Shown: in pieces, positions 25,120 to 32,659 of the stretch
Layout: the number at the start of each line of letters is the position of its first letter
Numbering within the stretch: position 1 is the first letter of the stretch
Source: Porticoccus sp047635255
GTDB lineage: Bacteria; Pseudomonadota; Gammaproteobacteria; Pseudomonadales; Porticoccaceae
Assembly: GCA_047635255.1 (NCBI GenBank)
Contig: JBLIIR010000008.1
Location: 1-32,972 of the forward strand
Direction of reading: 5' to 3'
DNA length: 32,972 bases
Position numbers and translations under genes: made by a program
The notes under the pieces: generated by a model
Seen by the model: the letters and a program-made list of their open reading frames with translations, nothing else
Told to the model about the DNA's origin: nothing
Databases searched by the model: none

Positions 25120-25792
25120 ATCTTATTTCATTACAGGTACCAGTACGGATGTTGGGAAGACCTATGTCGCCACAGGCATGTTGGTTGCGGCTTCTAGGCT
25201 AGGACTAAGCACGTCAGGGTTTAAGCCAGTTGCTGCAGGATGCGAAATGACAGCTTACGGCTTACGGAATAGTGATGCTATCAAACTGTTGGCTCAAACC
25301 TCCTTGCCGGTAAGCTATGAGCAACTAAACCCTGTAGCGCTGAAGCCAGAAATTGCGCCACATATAGCTGCCGCAGAAATAGGGTATCGTTTAAGTGTTG
25401 ATCGTTTGGCTGGTTTTTATCGCGGACTAATGATGCAGAGACCTAATTTTTGTGTTGTTGAGGGTGCAGGAGGGTGGAGGGTACCATTGAATGAGCGGGA
25501 AACTTTTGCTGATCTAGCTAAGGCACTTAAACTACCTGTGGTGCTTGTTGTTGGTATGGATCTTGGTTGCATCAATCATGCATTATTGACCTCCGAAGCT
25601 ATTCAAAAAGATGGCTTGATACTAACAGGCTGGATAGCCAACCAGATAGTGCCAGAAATGGATCGATATAAAGAAAATATTTCGACTTTACAGCGGTGGA
25701 TTCCCTCTCCAATGATTGGAGAGCTCACTTACCAGCCCGGAGCTTCAGTCGATGAAGTAGCTGATCGCCTAGACATAACAACTTTGTTATAA
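25112..25792 (+). CDS. bioD: ATP-dependent dethiobiotin synthetase
   Basis: BioD closes the ureido ring of dethiobiotin with ATP and CO2. The P-loop is TGTSTDVGKT (8-17, Lys16), followed by GFKPVAAGCE and VVEGAGGWRVPL, where the substrate carboxylate and Mg are held. Length 226 is typical. It begins inside the last codons of bioHC (8-base overlap) and completes the operon, which lacks bioA. Confidence 0.95.
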   Translation: MSKSYFITGTSTDVGKTYVATGMLVAASRLGLSTSGFKPVAAGCEMTAYGLRNSDAIKLLAQTSLPVSYEQLNPVALKPEIAPHIAAAEIGYRLSVDRLAGFYRGLMMQRPNFCVVEGAGGWRVPLNERETFADLAKALKLPVVLVVGMDLGCINHALLTSEAIQKDGLILTGWIANQIVPEMDRYKENISTLQRWIPSPMIGELTYQPGASVDEVADRLDITTLL

Positions 25793-25834
25793 TAAACGAT
25801 GAGGTAATAAGAGCAAGATGAGGTAACTGTTACT

Positions 25835-26023
25835 ATGGGCATGAGAAGCAAAGAAGAGTATAGCGAAGAAGACTTAGTTAGAATTAACGAGACAATCAAC
25901 TCTGGAATTCATTCTATTGAACGAAAGCCTTTTCGATTTAGGTTGTTATTCTTGTGGTGGATCGTTGTGGCCGTTATGGGTGGTGTGAGTTGGTTTTTGG
26001 CCAGATTGGTTGGCGCGATATAA
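25835..26023 (+). CDS. Small membrane protein, DUF3094-like
   Basis: This 62-residue protein has a charged N-terminal half (about 1-34) ending in IERKPFRFRLL, then one hydrophobic helix (about 38-60, LFLWWIVVAVMGGVSWFLA). The ERxPFR motif before a single membrane helix and the overall size recall DUF3094 proteins of Pseudomonas, which I recall as lying near bioD; the assignment is from memory and the function is unknown. GAGGTAAC about 10 bases upstream supports the ATG at 25835. It is 42 bases after bioD on the same strand and may share its transcript. Confidence 0.75.
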   Translation: MGMRSKEEYSEEDLVRINETINSGIHSIERKPFRFRLLFLWWIVVAVMGGVSWFLARLVGAI

Positions 26024-26045
26024 CTGCAATTGTCACTTAATGTAT

Positions 26046-26097
26046 CTTCAACATACCATGCAGGCCTTCATGAGAAAACCTGAGGGGTATATTGAAG
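26046..26097. repeat. Long imperfect hairpin between convergent genes
   Basis: 26046-26057 (CTTCAACATACC) pairs with 26086-26097 (GGTATATTGAAG), 11 of 12 positions, and CAGG (26061-26064) can pair with CCTG (26079-26082) inside the loop. No T run follows on either strand. Its place between the 3' ends of the DUF3094-like gene and the oxidoreductase suggests a shared transcript-end or RNA-stabilising structure. Confidence 0.45.
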
Positions 26098-26143
26098 TTG
26101 CATAAAAATTACGAAAATCTACACAATGCCAGTCTAGGCTGAC

Positions 26144-27157
26144 CTAAACATCCTTAACACGGACCATGAGTTTCCCTATATTTTCCCCCGTGTATAGTTT
26201 TTTGACGCTATGTAGGGCCGAATCTAGACCATCTGAAACATCAAGCCTCACCTTTATTTTTCCTTCTGACATCCAATTTACAATGGCTTCGTTGGCTTCA
26301 GGAAAGCGATCTAGATAGTCAAGAATGATGAATCCCTGAATCTTCAACCTATGCATCAATATTAAGCCATAATTGTAAGGTCCCGGTATTGGCTCCGGTG
26401 AATTATATTGTGAGATAAGACCGCATGTAGGGATTCTTCCATGAAGATTCATTAGCTTTAAACATTCGTCGAGAATGCGACCGCCAACGTTATCAAAATA
26501 TATGTCAATACCATTCGGGCAGCTACGAGCAAGAGCATCCGGTATATTTTCGGTTTTATAGTTAATGGCTTCATCGAAGCCTAGGTCTTCTTTGATCCAT
26601 CGACATTTTTCATCAGAGCCGGTTAGCCCAACTACATGACAACCTTTAATCTTCGCTATTTGGCCAACAATGGAGCCAACAGCGCCAGCCGCAGTAGAGA
26701 CAACTACAGTTTCCCCAGCCTTTGGTGCACCGATGTCAAGTAAACAAAAGTATGCCGAGGGACCGACAAGCGCAAGAGTGGCAAAAGCATCCATGATCGA
26801 TGTACCACCTATATCTCCTAATAGACTGACCGATTCTGGCGTACCTATTTGGTAGTCAGCCCAAGTCCCAATACCGCTAACAATATCACCCTCTTTAAAT
26901 TCAGGCGTATTACTTTTGAGTACTGTGCCGCAAACAACCCCTCTCATGGGATCATTGAGAGCGACAGGCGGCATATACTGCTCTTCATCACTCATCCAAA
27001 TGCGATTAGTTGGGTCAAGAGATAAGTAGTTGAGTCTAAAGAGGCATTCCCCGTCTTTCGGTTCAGGGATGCTTTCACTTTCAAAGCTTAACGTGTCATC
27101 TGTAATGTTACCAACAGGACGCTCTCTTAGTCGCCAAACATGGTTTTTTCCCGACAT
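26144..27157 (-). CDS. NADP-dependent MDR-family oxidoreductase (zinc-free)
   Basis: This 337-residue protein belongs to the medium-chain dehydrogenase/reductase group of leukotriene B4 12-hydroxydehydrogenase/CurA-like alkenal reductases. The N-terminal domain carries YLSLDPTNRIWMSD, typical of that group, and no structural-zinc cysteine cluster. The nucleotide-binding fold has AAGAVGSIVGQIAK, with DNVGGRILDECL and GFIILDYLDRF further on. Such enzymes reduce the double bond of enones with NADPH; the substrate here is unknown. The ATG at 27157 has AGGAGA about seven bases upstream; the frame extends 16 codons further without a ribosome site. It has its own upstream region with a possible FNR/ANR-like site. 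Confidence 0.88.
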   Translation of the reverse strand: MSGKNHVWRLRERPVGNITDDTLSFESESIPEPKDGECLFRLNYLSLDPTNRIWMSDEEQYMPPVALNDPMRGVVCGTVLKSNTPEFKEGDIVSGIGTWADYQIGTPESVSLLGDIGGTSIMDAFATLALVGPSAYFCLLDIGAPKAGETVVVSTAAGAVGSIVGQIAKIKGCHVVGLTGSDEKCRWIKEDLGFDEAINYKTENIPDALARSCPNGIDIYFDNVGGRILDECLKLMNLHGRIPTCGLISQYNSPEPIPGPYNYGLILMHRLKIQGFIILDYLDRFPEANEAIVNWMSEGKIKVRLDVSDGLDSALHSVKKLYTGENIGKLMVRVKDV

Positions 27158-27219
27158 CAGTATCTTCTCCTGAAAAAAATGATGGTTAATATTTTTTAGT
27201 AGCAAAAATAAGTAATTTT

Positions 27220-27233
27220 TTGATTACAATCAT
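27220..27233 (-). promoter_or_regulatory. Possible FNR/ANR-type operator
   Basis: TTGAT-TACA-ATCAT (27220-27233) matches 9 of 10 informative bases of the FNR/ANR consensus TTGATnnnnATCAA. Its centre is about 69 bases upstream of the oxidoreductase start. The surrounding DNA is very AT-rich, so a chance match is quite possible. Confidence 0.3.
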
Positions 27234-27371
27234 ATTACAGCTTGACTGGGTTAAACTCATCTACTTGTTGATAAAAATAAGCTTAAAAATACAATTAAGG
27301 CTTAATGGTGCTAATTTTTAGCAATAGCTTCTTTGTTATTTATCTTATGATTAGAGTGCTTTGTACGCTGA

Positions 27372-27863
27372 TCATCGAATAGCAAACACGTCATATTTCA
27401 CGTAACCTTCTTTGCCAAACCGTATTTCAGTCATTTTGTTAATAGCCTGTATCTCATTAAGCCAGCTATACTTTTCTGAGGAAGTCTGAAAAGTCGGCGC
27501 TGCTACAAAATAAGGAATGTCCTTGTCTGTTAGTAGCTCCCCGCCAATTAAGCGCTCGGCGCTTTCTGCTGAGTTTTTCATGATTCCGTTATAAGTTAAG
27601 TAAATATATGCATTGTCATCAGTTTGTATTAGACCTCTTACGTCTAGACGAAAAACACCTGAAGGCATAATACGTAGCCAGTCAGCACCAGGAGCAATAA
27701 ACTGACCGCCAATCTTTGGACCTTTAACCCAGCCGCCCGGACGCACATTGGCTATAATCATTCCGTCATCAACAGTTATTGGCGGATCTAGAGGCACGAG
27801 ATAGCTCATTATGTATTCGGTAGTTATTTCAGTACTGGGGCTAGATGGGTGTTTATTTTTCAT
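27372..27863 (-). CDS. DUF3237 family protein
   Basis: The 163-residue protein has the features I associate with DUF3237 (UPF0311): PGGWVKGPKIGGQFIAPGADW, here read as GGWVKGPKIGG followed by PGADW, then LDVRGLIQTDDNAYIYLTYNG, PYFVAAPTFQT and a final Y.WLN/TEIRFG segment. The family forms a beta-barrel and its function is unknown. No signal peptide is visible. It is 214 bases upstream of the oxidoreductase on the same strand, with no clear link. The ATG at 27863 has GAGAAAAC ahead of it; an ATG at codon 19 is an alternative. Confidence 0.8.
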   Translation of the reverse strand: MKNKHPSSPSTEITTEYIMSYLVPLDPPITVDDGMIIANVRPGGWVKGPKIGGQFIAPGADWLRIMPSGVFRLDVRGLIQTDDNAYIYLTYNGIMKNSAESAERLIGGELLTDKDIPYFVAAPTFQTSSEKYSWLNEIQAINKMTEIRFGKEGYVKYDVFAIR

Positions 27864-27959
27864 AAAAGTTTTCTCGAATAGTCTTGTATTGTTTCTTTAT
27901 GTTTTATTTTAGCTGAAAGATTTATTTGTTGTAGCTGTCTGGGCGATAAACTATAAAAT

Positions 27960-28628
27960 TTATTGGCTAAAGAAGCCTTTCAATCGACTGCTAATACCTT
28001 CGCAGGCAACTCCTTTCACTTGGGCAATGAGAGGTATGGGTGCAATTATTCCCAGTATGTAGGAAGCCCCTTTGCTATCGACCTTCACTTTGCCTTTTTC
28101 GGTTAAGTGCTTCAAATCCCAAATGGTCGCTTCGTAAGAAGAAGCTTTGTCCCAGCTTTTAAAACCAAAACAGCCTCCGCTAGGTCCCATCCCACAATGC
28201 ATGGAGCCTTTTTCTTCTGTAATTTCTGTACTTCCGTCTACCCAAATTACGTATCTGATACCGATGGCCTTAATTCGATCAGCAACCACAGTAATAGCAA
28301 GAGTTTTACCCATGCCCTGTAATTTTAATGGCGCTACTCTGGGTTCAAACCAAGGATACAATGTATCTAAAAATTCTTGTTCTGGCATAACTGAAAACTT
28401 CCCTGTATTGGCAACATTATTGCTAATACAATTGATAAAATCAGGTTCAGTTTCATAGGAATTTCCATGCCTTCTGCCCATAACAACCAGCCTTTCTTCA
28501 GAGGACAGCTCCAGGTTGACAGTGTCTGATTTCTGCTCATCAACAATAGACGATGTCGAGCAACCAGCAAGGATTACTATAACAAATAGAGCCCATGCAG
28601 CAGTACTCAATAAAGTGTTATCTGGCAT
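27960..28628 (-). CDS. Predicted outer-membrane lipoprotein, last gene of the VWA/channel cluster
   Basis: The protein of 222 residues starts with a lipoprotein signal (membrane stretch about 7-21, lipobox ILAGC, Cys23). Serine follows the cysteine, so Lol sorting to the outer membrane is expected. The mature part has no family I can name. The pattern DFINCISNNV, then VMPEQEFLDTLYPWFEPR, then WVDGSTEI and an internal pair of cysteines in MHCGMGPSGGCFGF recalls CsgG/TolB-N-like folds only loosely. The ATG at 28628 lies inside the end of the preceding lipoprotein gene (11-base overlap), which supports this start over an upstream one at 28688. No terminator is evident after it. Confidence 0.8.
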   Translation of the reverse strand: MPDNTLLSTAAWALFVIVILAGCSTSSIVDEQKSDTVNLELSSEERLVVMGRRHGNSYETEPDFINCISNNVANTGKFSVMPEQEFLDTLYPWFEPRVAPLKLQGMGKTLAITVVADRIKAIGIRYVIWVDGSTEITEEKGSMHCGMGPSGGCFGFKSWDKASSYEATIWDLKHLTEKGKVKVDSKGASYILGIIAPIPLIAQVKGVACEGISSRLKGFFSQ

Positions 28629-29247
28629 TATTTGAGTCCATTTTTCGCTTAACCCAGTCGCGGATTTTTGGAATGCTATTAAAGCCAATTACTATTTGTA
28701 CTCCTGCATCTCTTAAGGCTGAATTGGTGGCTTGATGTAGGGCGCTTTCTGTAGATTTAAGAAAACGAGTTTGCGTCCTACCATATGAGCTAACTGACCA
28801 TTCGGTGATGAGTGCACTGTTTGTATCAAATATTTCTAGCTTATATTGTATCCATACTTCAAACACGTTAAGACTGGTCTCATCGGGCATAGATATCTGT
28901 AATTTTTCCACACGAGGTATGACTACAAGATCCATAAAGTTGGTTGTTATTTGGGGCTTCCCTTGAAGTCTTTGCATGCTGGTAAACATGCTCTCAAAAA
29001 TATGAGAAAATAGCTCAGTTTGCGAGCTTCCCAGAGTGATGATAATTTTTTGGTCGTCTTTTTCTCTTGTGAATGAGTAATCAGTAAATGAGCTGTCTAG
29101 CACTAAACCGACATTATAGTCGAGGGGTTGGGCTAAAACGGGAGGGTACTCTCCTGTTACCACGACGTGAGTTGAGCACCCCGTTAATAGAAAATAAACA
29201 ATAACAGTTAAACTTAATGAAATTTTTTTGTTCAATACGATAGCCAT
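28618..29247 (-). CDS. Predicted outer-membrane lipoprotein next to VWA protein
   Basis: This 209-residue protein has a signal with lipobox LLTGC (Cys24) and serine at position +2, hence probably outer-membrane facing the periplasm. The mature part contains an alternating beta/alpha pattern (VGLVLDSSFTDYSF, LVVIPRVEKLQISM, VWIQYKLEIFDTNS, a long helix LHQATNSALRDAG) similar in style to auxiliary lipoproteins such as PqiC/YajG, but I cannot assign it to a family. Its ATG follows the TAA of the VWA gene with no gap, so translation is coupled. The conserved coupling argues that it works with the VWA proteins. Confidence 0.8.
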   Translation of the reverse strand: MAIVLNKKISLSLTVIVYFLLTGCSTHVVVTGEYPPVLAQPLDYNVGLVLDSSFTDYSFTREKDDQKIIITLGSSQTELFSHIFESMFTSMQRLQGKPQITTNFMDLVVIPRVEKLQISMPDETSLNVFEVWIQYKLEIFDTNSALITEWSVSSYGRTQTRFLKSTESALHQATNSALRDAGVQIVIGFNSIPKIRDWVKRKMDSNNAR

Positions 29248-30246
29248 TTATTTGAGCCCAGTAAGACCAACAAAAGTGCCATTATTCCGGTAACTTAGTG
29301 CACGCATTAGGGCAGAAAAACGTGTAGCTGTTGCGATATTTCCTCCTTCCACCTGGAAGTGAACTGGGAAACCAATGGTATGTATTCGCACTAATGGATT
29401 GGCTCCATGGTCTCGATTAGCTCTATCCGTAGCATCCAAGACTTGGCCAATAGAATTTCCCGTAAAGTCATCCCCAAAAACATAAAGACTAATTTTTTTA
29501 TTTGAGGAATAAAATTGTTGAATTGCTTTTTGGATACCCTCAACAGGGCTGGAGTTACTGAAAGGTGTCCAGGTGGCCAGTCGATTTAAGATAGCTTTTC
29601 TGCGCGCAGGTGTGTCGGGTATCCATTTTCGACTGAAGCTAGAAAACATGTAATTCCCCATATCGTTCATAACCTGAATCCCCTTCACTTGGGGATAGAT
29701 ATTAAGAATATTGATCATTTCTTTGCGCACTCGAGGCCATGCAAAATTAAACATACTGCCTGATGTGTCTACGATAAAAACAATATACTCGCTATCAACA
29801 GGAATTCCCCCAATCATGTCATTCTTAGATTGTTCGACGCCCATTAAGAGGCGCTTCATTTCTTCGGTAAGTTTTTGCTGGGCAAGCAATAGTTTGCTTC
29901 GCTCTGCTGTTTCTAGTCTAGCTATTGCCTTTTTTTTCTGTTGTATTTCGGCTAGCTCTTTTTTTAGATTTTCGATACGAGTGCGAATATCAGAGAGTTG
30001 CTCTTCTTTAGACTTAAAGGAAAGATTGAGCGCAGTTGTTTCGCCGCGTATCTCAAATAGTTGCTGCTGCATTGCAGCCATACTACCCTCTATAGGATTC
30101 TTTACGGTCTGAAATGCTGACGGATCAACAGTCTTGGCAATCAACAGCAAAAGAACTATAGCTCCAAAACCACAACTAATAACATCGAGAAAAGAGACGC
30201 TAATCTCAGTGATGTTGCGTTTCTCTTGCCGTTTATTACGACTCAT
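29248..30246 (-). CDS. Membrane-anchored VWA-domain protein (paralogue 1)
   Basis: In 332 residues the order is: basic cytoplasmic tail (SRNKRQEKR), one membrane helix (about 17-38) that begins SFLDVISCGFGAIVLLLLI with Asp21 and Cys25, a long coiled coil (about 55-145), and a periplasmic VWA domain. The metal site DTSGS is Asp160/Ser162/Ser164; the third metal ligand, usually Thr, is probably a serine in NSSPVEG; Asp259 or Asp258 in FGDD could be the last. The ATG at 30246 overlaps the TGA of the upstream VWA gene as ATGA, and I prefer it over TTG two codons earlier. The helix resembles MotB/ExbD/TolR anchors more than a plain signal anchor. Function unknown. Confidence 0.88.
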   Translation of the reverse strand: MSRNKRQEKRNITEISVSFLDVISCGFGAIVLLLLIAKTVDPSAFQTVKNPIEGSMAAMQQQLFEIRGETTALNLSFKSKEEQLSDIRTRIENLKKELAEIQQKKKAIARLETAERSKLLLAQQKLTEEMKRLLMGVEQSKNDMIGGIPVDSEYIVFIVDTSGSMFNFAWPRVRKEMINILNIYPQVKGIQVMNDMGNYMFSSFSRKWIPDTPARRKAILNRLATWTPFSNSSPVEGIQKAIQQFYSSNKKISLYVFGDDFTGNSIGQVLDATDRANRDHGANPLVRIHTIGFPVHFQVEGGNIATATRFSALMRALSYRNNGTFVGLTGLK

Positions 30247-31307
30247 GGCCAATCTCGCGAAGGACTTATAAATGACCCGTTAGTTGATATTGCTAACTTC
30301 CAATAACTGGCGGCTGCAACAGGATCTCCTTCCATTGGAAATAAGAGTATATTGATAGGGACTCTTGATGGTAGTTCCTTTAAAGATTCCTGAAATAGCT
30401 GCATACGATCTATGCCGGATATGGTCATATTCTTTTGTTTATTGTTTCCTTGGGTGGGCAGACCATCTGTGATTAAAAATATGTTATCCGGAGGAGTGTT
30501 GAAACTTTTTAAGGCCCTAAATGCTTTGGATAAATTAGTGCCTCCGGCAGGAACAATCTTTTTTAACTGGCTAATTGAATTTTCTAGACCCGCCTTATCT
30601 CGAGTATTGCGCCAAACACCATCGTCATGATTAATTGAGCCTGATAAGTTATTGAAGGTATAAATTTGATATTGGCTTGCTTCAGGCAGCTGAGCTATTA
30701 GCCATTCTGTTGTTTTGATAGCTCGCTGCCACTTAGGGGAGCCTCTCTTTAACTCATCACTCATATTGCGGCGACGTATTACATTGACAATAGAGTCTGA
30801 AAGCATGCTGGCTGAGGTGTCAACTAGAATTACGATGCGCTTGCCGCCTAATTTTAGGCCGGTAAGATATTGCCGTTTCCCGTCCCCTGAAAAATGTCGT
30901 GTATTTTTCCCTTCAGCTTTTTCCTTAAATTGCTTTGTTGTTTCCTGCAGTTCAATGAGTTGTCTTTTTAATATAGTAATCTCTTGTTTTGGGTCAGATT
31001 GCACGCTTAATTCCAAGTCAACTTCTTGAATTTTAGTTATAGTCTCATTAGACAAACCTAGAGCTTCAGTATAGGATTTTTCTATATCCTTTAAACTATT
31101 TCTTAGTGTTACTAAGTCAGCTGTCCCTACTTGAATCTCTTCTTGAAGAAGATTTTTTTCAGCAACAAGTAAAGGGTCAGCTGATTCGTTAGCAATAGGG
31201 TTATGTTTAAGTATCAGAAACAAAAGGGTAACAGCCCCAAATCCACAGGCCATGATGTCCAAAAAAGATAAACTAAAAGTAGTTATCTTGCGTTTCGGGC
31301 GAGCCAC
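30243..31307 (-). CDS. Membrane-anchored VWA-domain protein (paralogue 2)
   Basis: At 354 residues it has the same plan as its neighbour: basic tail (ARPKRK), helix starting SFLDIMACGFGAVTLLFLI (Asp17, Cys21), coiled coil (about 50-135), and a VWA domain. Here the metal site looks complete: DTSAS (Asp163/Ser165/Ser167), Thr257 in GGTNLS and Asp281 in LITDGLP. The two proteins share the membrane signature much more than the rest, so they are old paralogues. The start is GTG at 31307, one base after the stop of the preceding gene, with GAGGTG as ribosome site in that gene's end. It ends overlapping the next gene by ATGA. I infer periplasmic location and metal-dependent protein binding. Confidence 0.88.
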   Translation of the reverse strand: MARPKRKITTFSLSFLDIMACGFGAVTLLFLILKHNPIANESADPLLVAEKNLLQEEIQVGTADLVTLRNSLKDIEKSYTEALGLSNETITKIQEVDLELSVQSDPKQEITILKRQLIELQETTKQFKEKAEGKNTRHFSGDGKRQYLTGLKLGGKRIVILVDTSASMLSDSIVNVIRRRNMSDELKRGSPKWQRAIKTTEWLIAQLPEASQYQIYTFNNLSGSINHDDGVWRNTRDKAGLENSISQLKKIVPAGGTNLSKAFRALKSFNTPPDNIFLITDGLPTQGNNKQKNMTISGIDRMQLFQESLKELPSRVPINILLFPMEGDPVAAASYWKLAISTNGSFISPSRDWP

Positions 31308-31308
31308 C

Positions 31309-32616
31309 TTAAATCACCTCGATCAGCTGAAAAGACTGGGATCTAATTGTAATATTCTCGCCTATCTTGAGTGGGTTATTTTGATGTTTTTTCGCTAGAT
31401 CTATTTCTTTGGTTATTAGGTATACGTTACCATTTTTATAGGAAAGAAACGTTTTGGTTGCACGCTCTTGCGAGAATACGAGAAGTGCCCCATGGATACT
31501 AATGTATAGTATTTTTCCTATTGCTAGAGCTGTATTTTGATAGAGGACGTGGGTTGGGGTGTTTTCGGGTGACTGAGAAAATTCTTCGACTGCGGACAGA
31601 TCTGGATTCACTATTTTAGTGACAAGAAAGATATCTTCATGATCCTGCTTGATATCGTTAAGGCGCTGAAGGCACCCTAAAACAGCAGAATTTTCTGGCA
31701 ATATATGAAATTTTCCTAGTTGCTCAGTGAGACCGGGCAGCAATCTTGTTCTATGACTGGCAAATAACAGATCACCTTCGAGCAAGATGGCACAGAATTT
31801 TTGTTTTAGCTGGGCTATTTTCTTGTTATTGCTCATTAAAAGATCATCCAGATTCAGTGTTAATTGGTAACTTCCCTGTGGACTATCGAGAGCAATCGTT
31901 GTCTCTTTGTTTGCGCATAGCTCTTTTATCCAGCCTGGTAAGAGGTTGTAGAGCTGCTGCTCTCCTTTTGCTGTATGAAGGGGATCGTATCGATATTCTT
32001 GAATAAACTTGTTAGCAATATACTTTGCCCAGTCATCATAGAAATTTTTGAGCCCTACATCGGGAATAACCTCAACATGCACTCTTTCTTTGCAGTGTTC
32101 GCTGACAAGTAGGCGAGTAAAAACGATTTGATGTAGCTGAATATCTAGATGTACCAGATATTGTTTGCTATTAGATTTTTCCGTGAATTTTAGTTGAGAT
32201 ACAGCTGCGACAGCTGAGTCTACAAAACCGATCGATTTGAAGGGAGTCGCCTGAATTAAACCTAAAATTATAGATAGCTGTTCACGATCAAAGCTTCCCG
32301 GAATAGCGAATATAACTTCATTTGGGTGGTCGAGCTCTTTATGTAAGTCGAGTAATTGTTGGAATGCTAGATCTCCATTATGCCTAACCTTGTTTGTAGA
32401 GTGAGCAAGTGGAGATAAACTTAACTGGCGCCAAAATTGATTGAAACTTTGCTGTGGTGACAAATAGCTTTTTAGTCGAGCGATATCTCCAGTATCAATA
32501 CCCTTATTGGTTAAAAGAGCATAACCAGGACTAACAAATACCTCACCCCTGCTGTTTCCGCAGCAGTGCCCGGAGTCGTTAAGCTCTATGATCGCTATAT
32601 CCATATTTTTGTTCAT
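31309..32616 (-). CDS. Degenerate Hsp70/actin-fold (ASKHA) protein with C-terminal beta-rich tail
   Basis: I do not recognise a named family, but several segments align in order with Hsp70-type ATPases. EVIFAIPGSFDREQLSIILG (100-119) resembles the ITVPAxFDxxQR stretch, FVDSAVAAV (131-139) the NEPTAAA stretch, and LFASHRTRLLPGLTEQL (284-300), then ENSAVLGCL, the GGxTRIPxVxxxV...A.A.GAA lobe. The phosphate loops are poor: the N-terminus IAIIELNDSG lacks DLGTT, and HLDIQLHQIV lacks DxGGGT. A C-terminal beta-rich part (about 360-435) ends with PLKIGENITIRSQSFQLIEV, a little like an FHA or barrel domain. No signal or membrane helix; cytoplasmic. It lies between the channel gene and the VWA genes, with a 1-base gap to the latter. 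Confidence 0.75.
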   Translation of the reverse strand: MNKNMDIAIIELNDSGHCCGNSRGEVFVSPGYALLTNKGIDTGDIARLKSYLSPQQSFNQFWRQLSLSPLAHSTNKVRHNGDLAFQQLLDLHKELDHPNEVIFAIPGSFDREQLSIILGLIQATPFKSIGFVDSAVAAVSQLKFTEKSNSKQYLVHLDIQLHQIVFTRLLVSEHCKERVHVEVIPDVGLKNFYDDWAKYIANKFIQEYRYDPLHTAKGEQQLYNLLPGWIKELCANKETTIALDSPQGSYQLTLNLDDLLMSNNKKIAQLKQKFCAILLEGDLLFASHRTRLLPGLTEQLGKFHILPENSAVLGCLQRLNDIKQDHEDIFLVTKIVNPDLSAVEEFSQSPENTPTHVLYQNTALAIGKILYISIHGALLVFSQERATKTFLSYKNGNVYLITKEIDLAKKHQNNPLKIGENITIRSQSFQLIEVI

Positions 32617-32659
32617 ACCAGAATTTCCAACCTAATCAATTTTTTATATTAGTTTTTTG

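Noticed and set aside
27864..27959. Terminator after the VWA/lipoprotein operon
   Set aside because: I found no stem with a T tract in this gap on the minus strand.
28147..28458. 103-residue plus-strand frame opposite the lipoprotein
   Set aside because: It is antisense to a gene with a lipobox and proper operon overlap; no ribosome site and no family resemblance.
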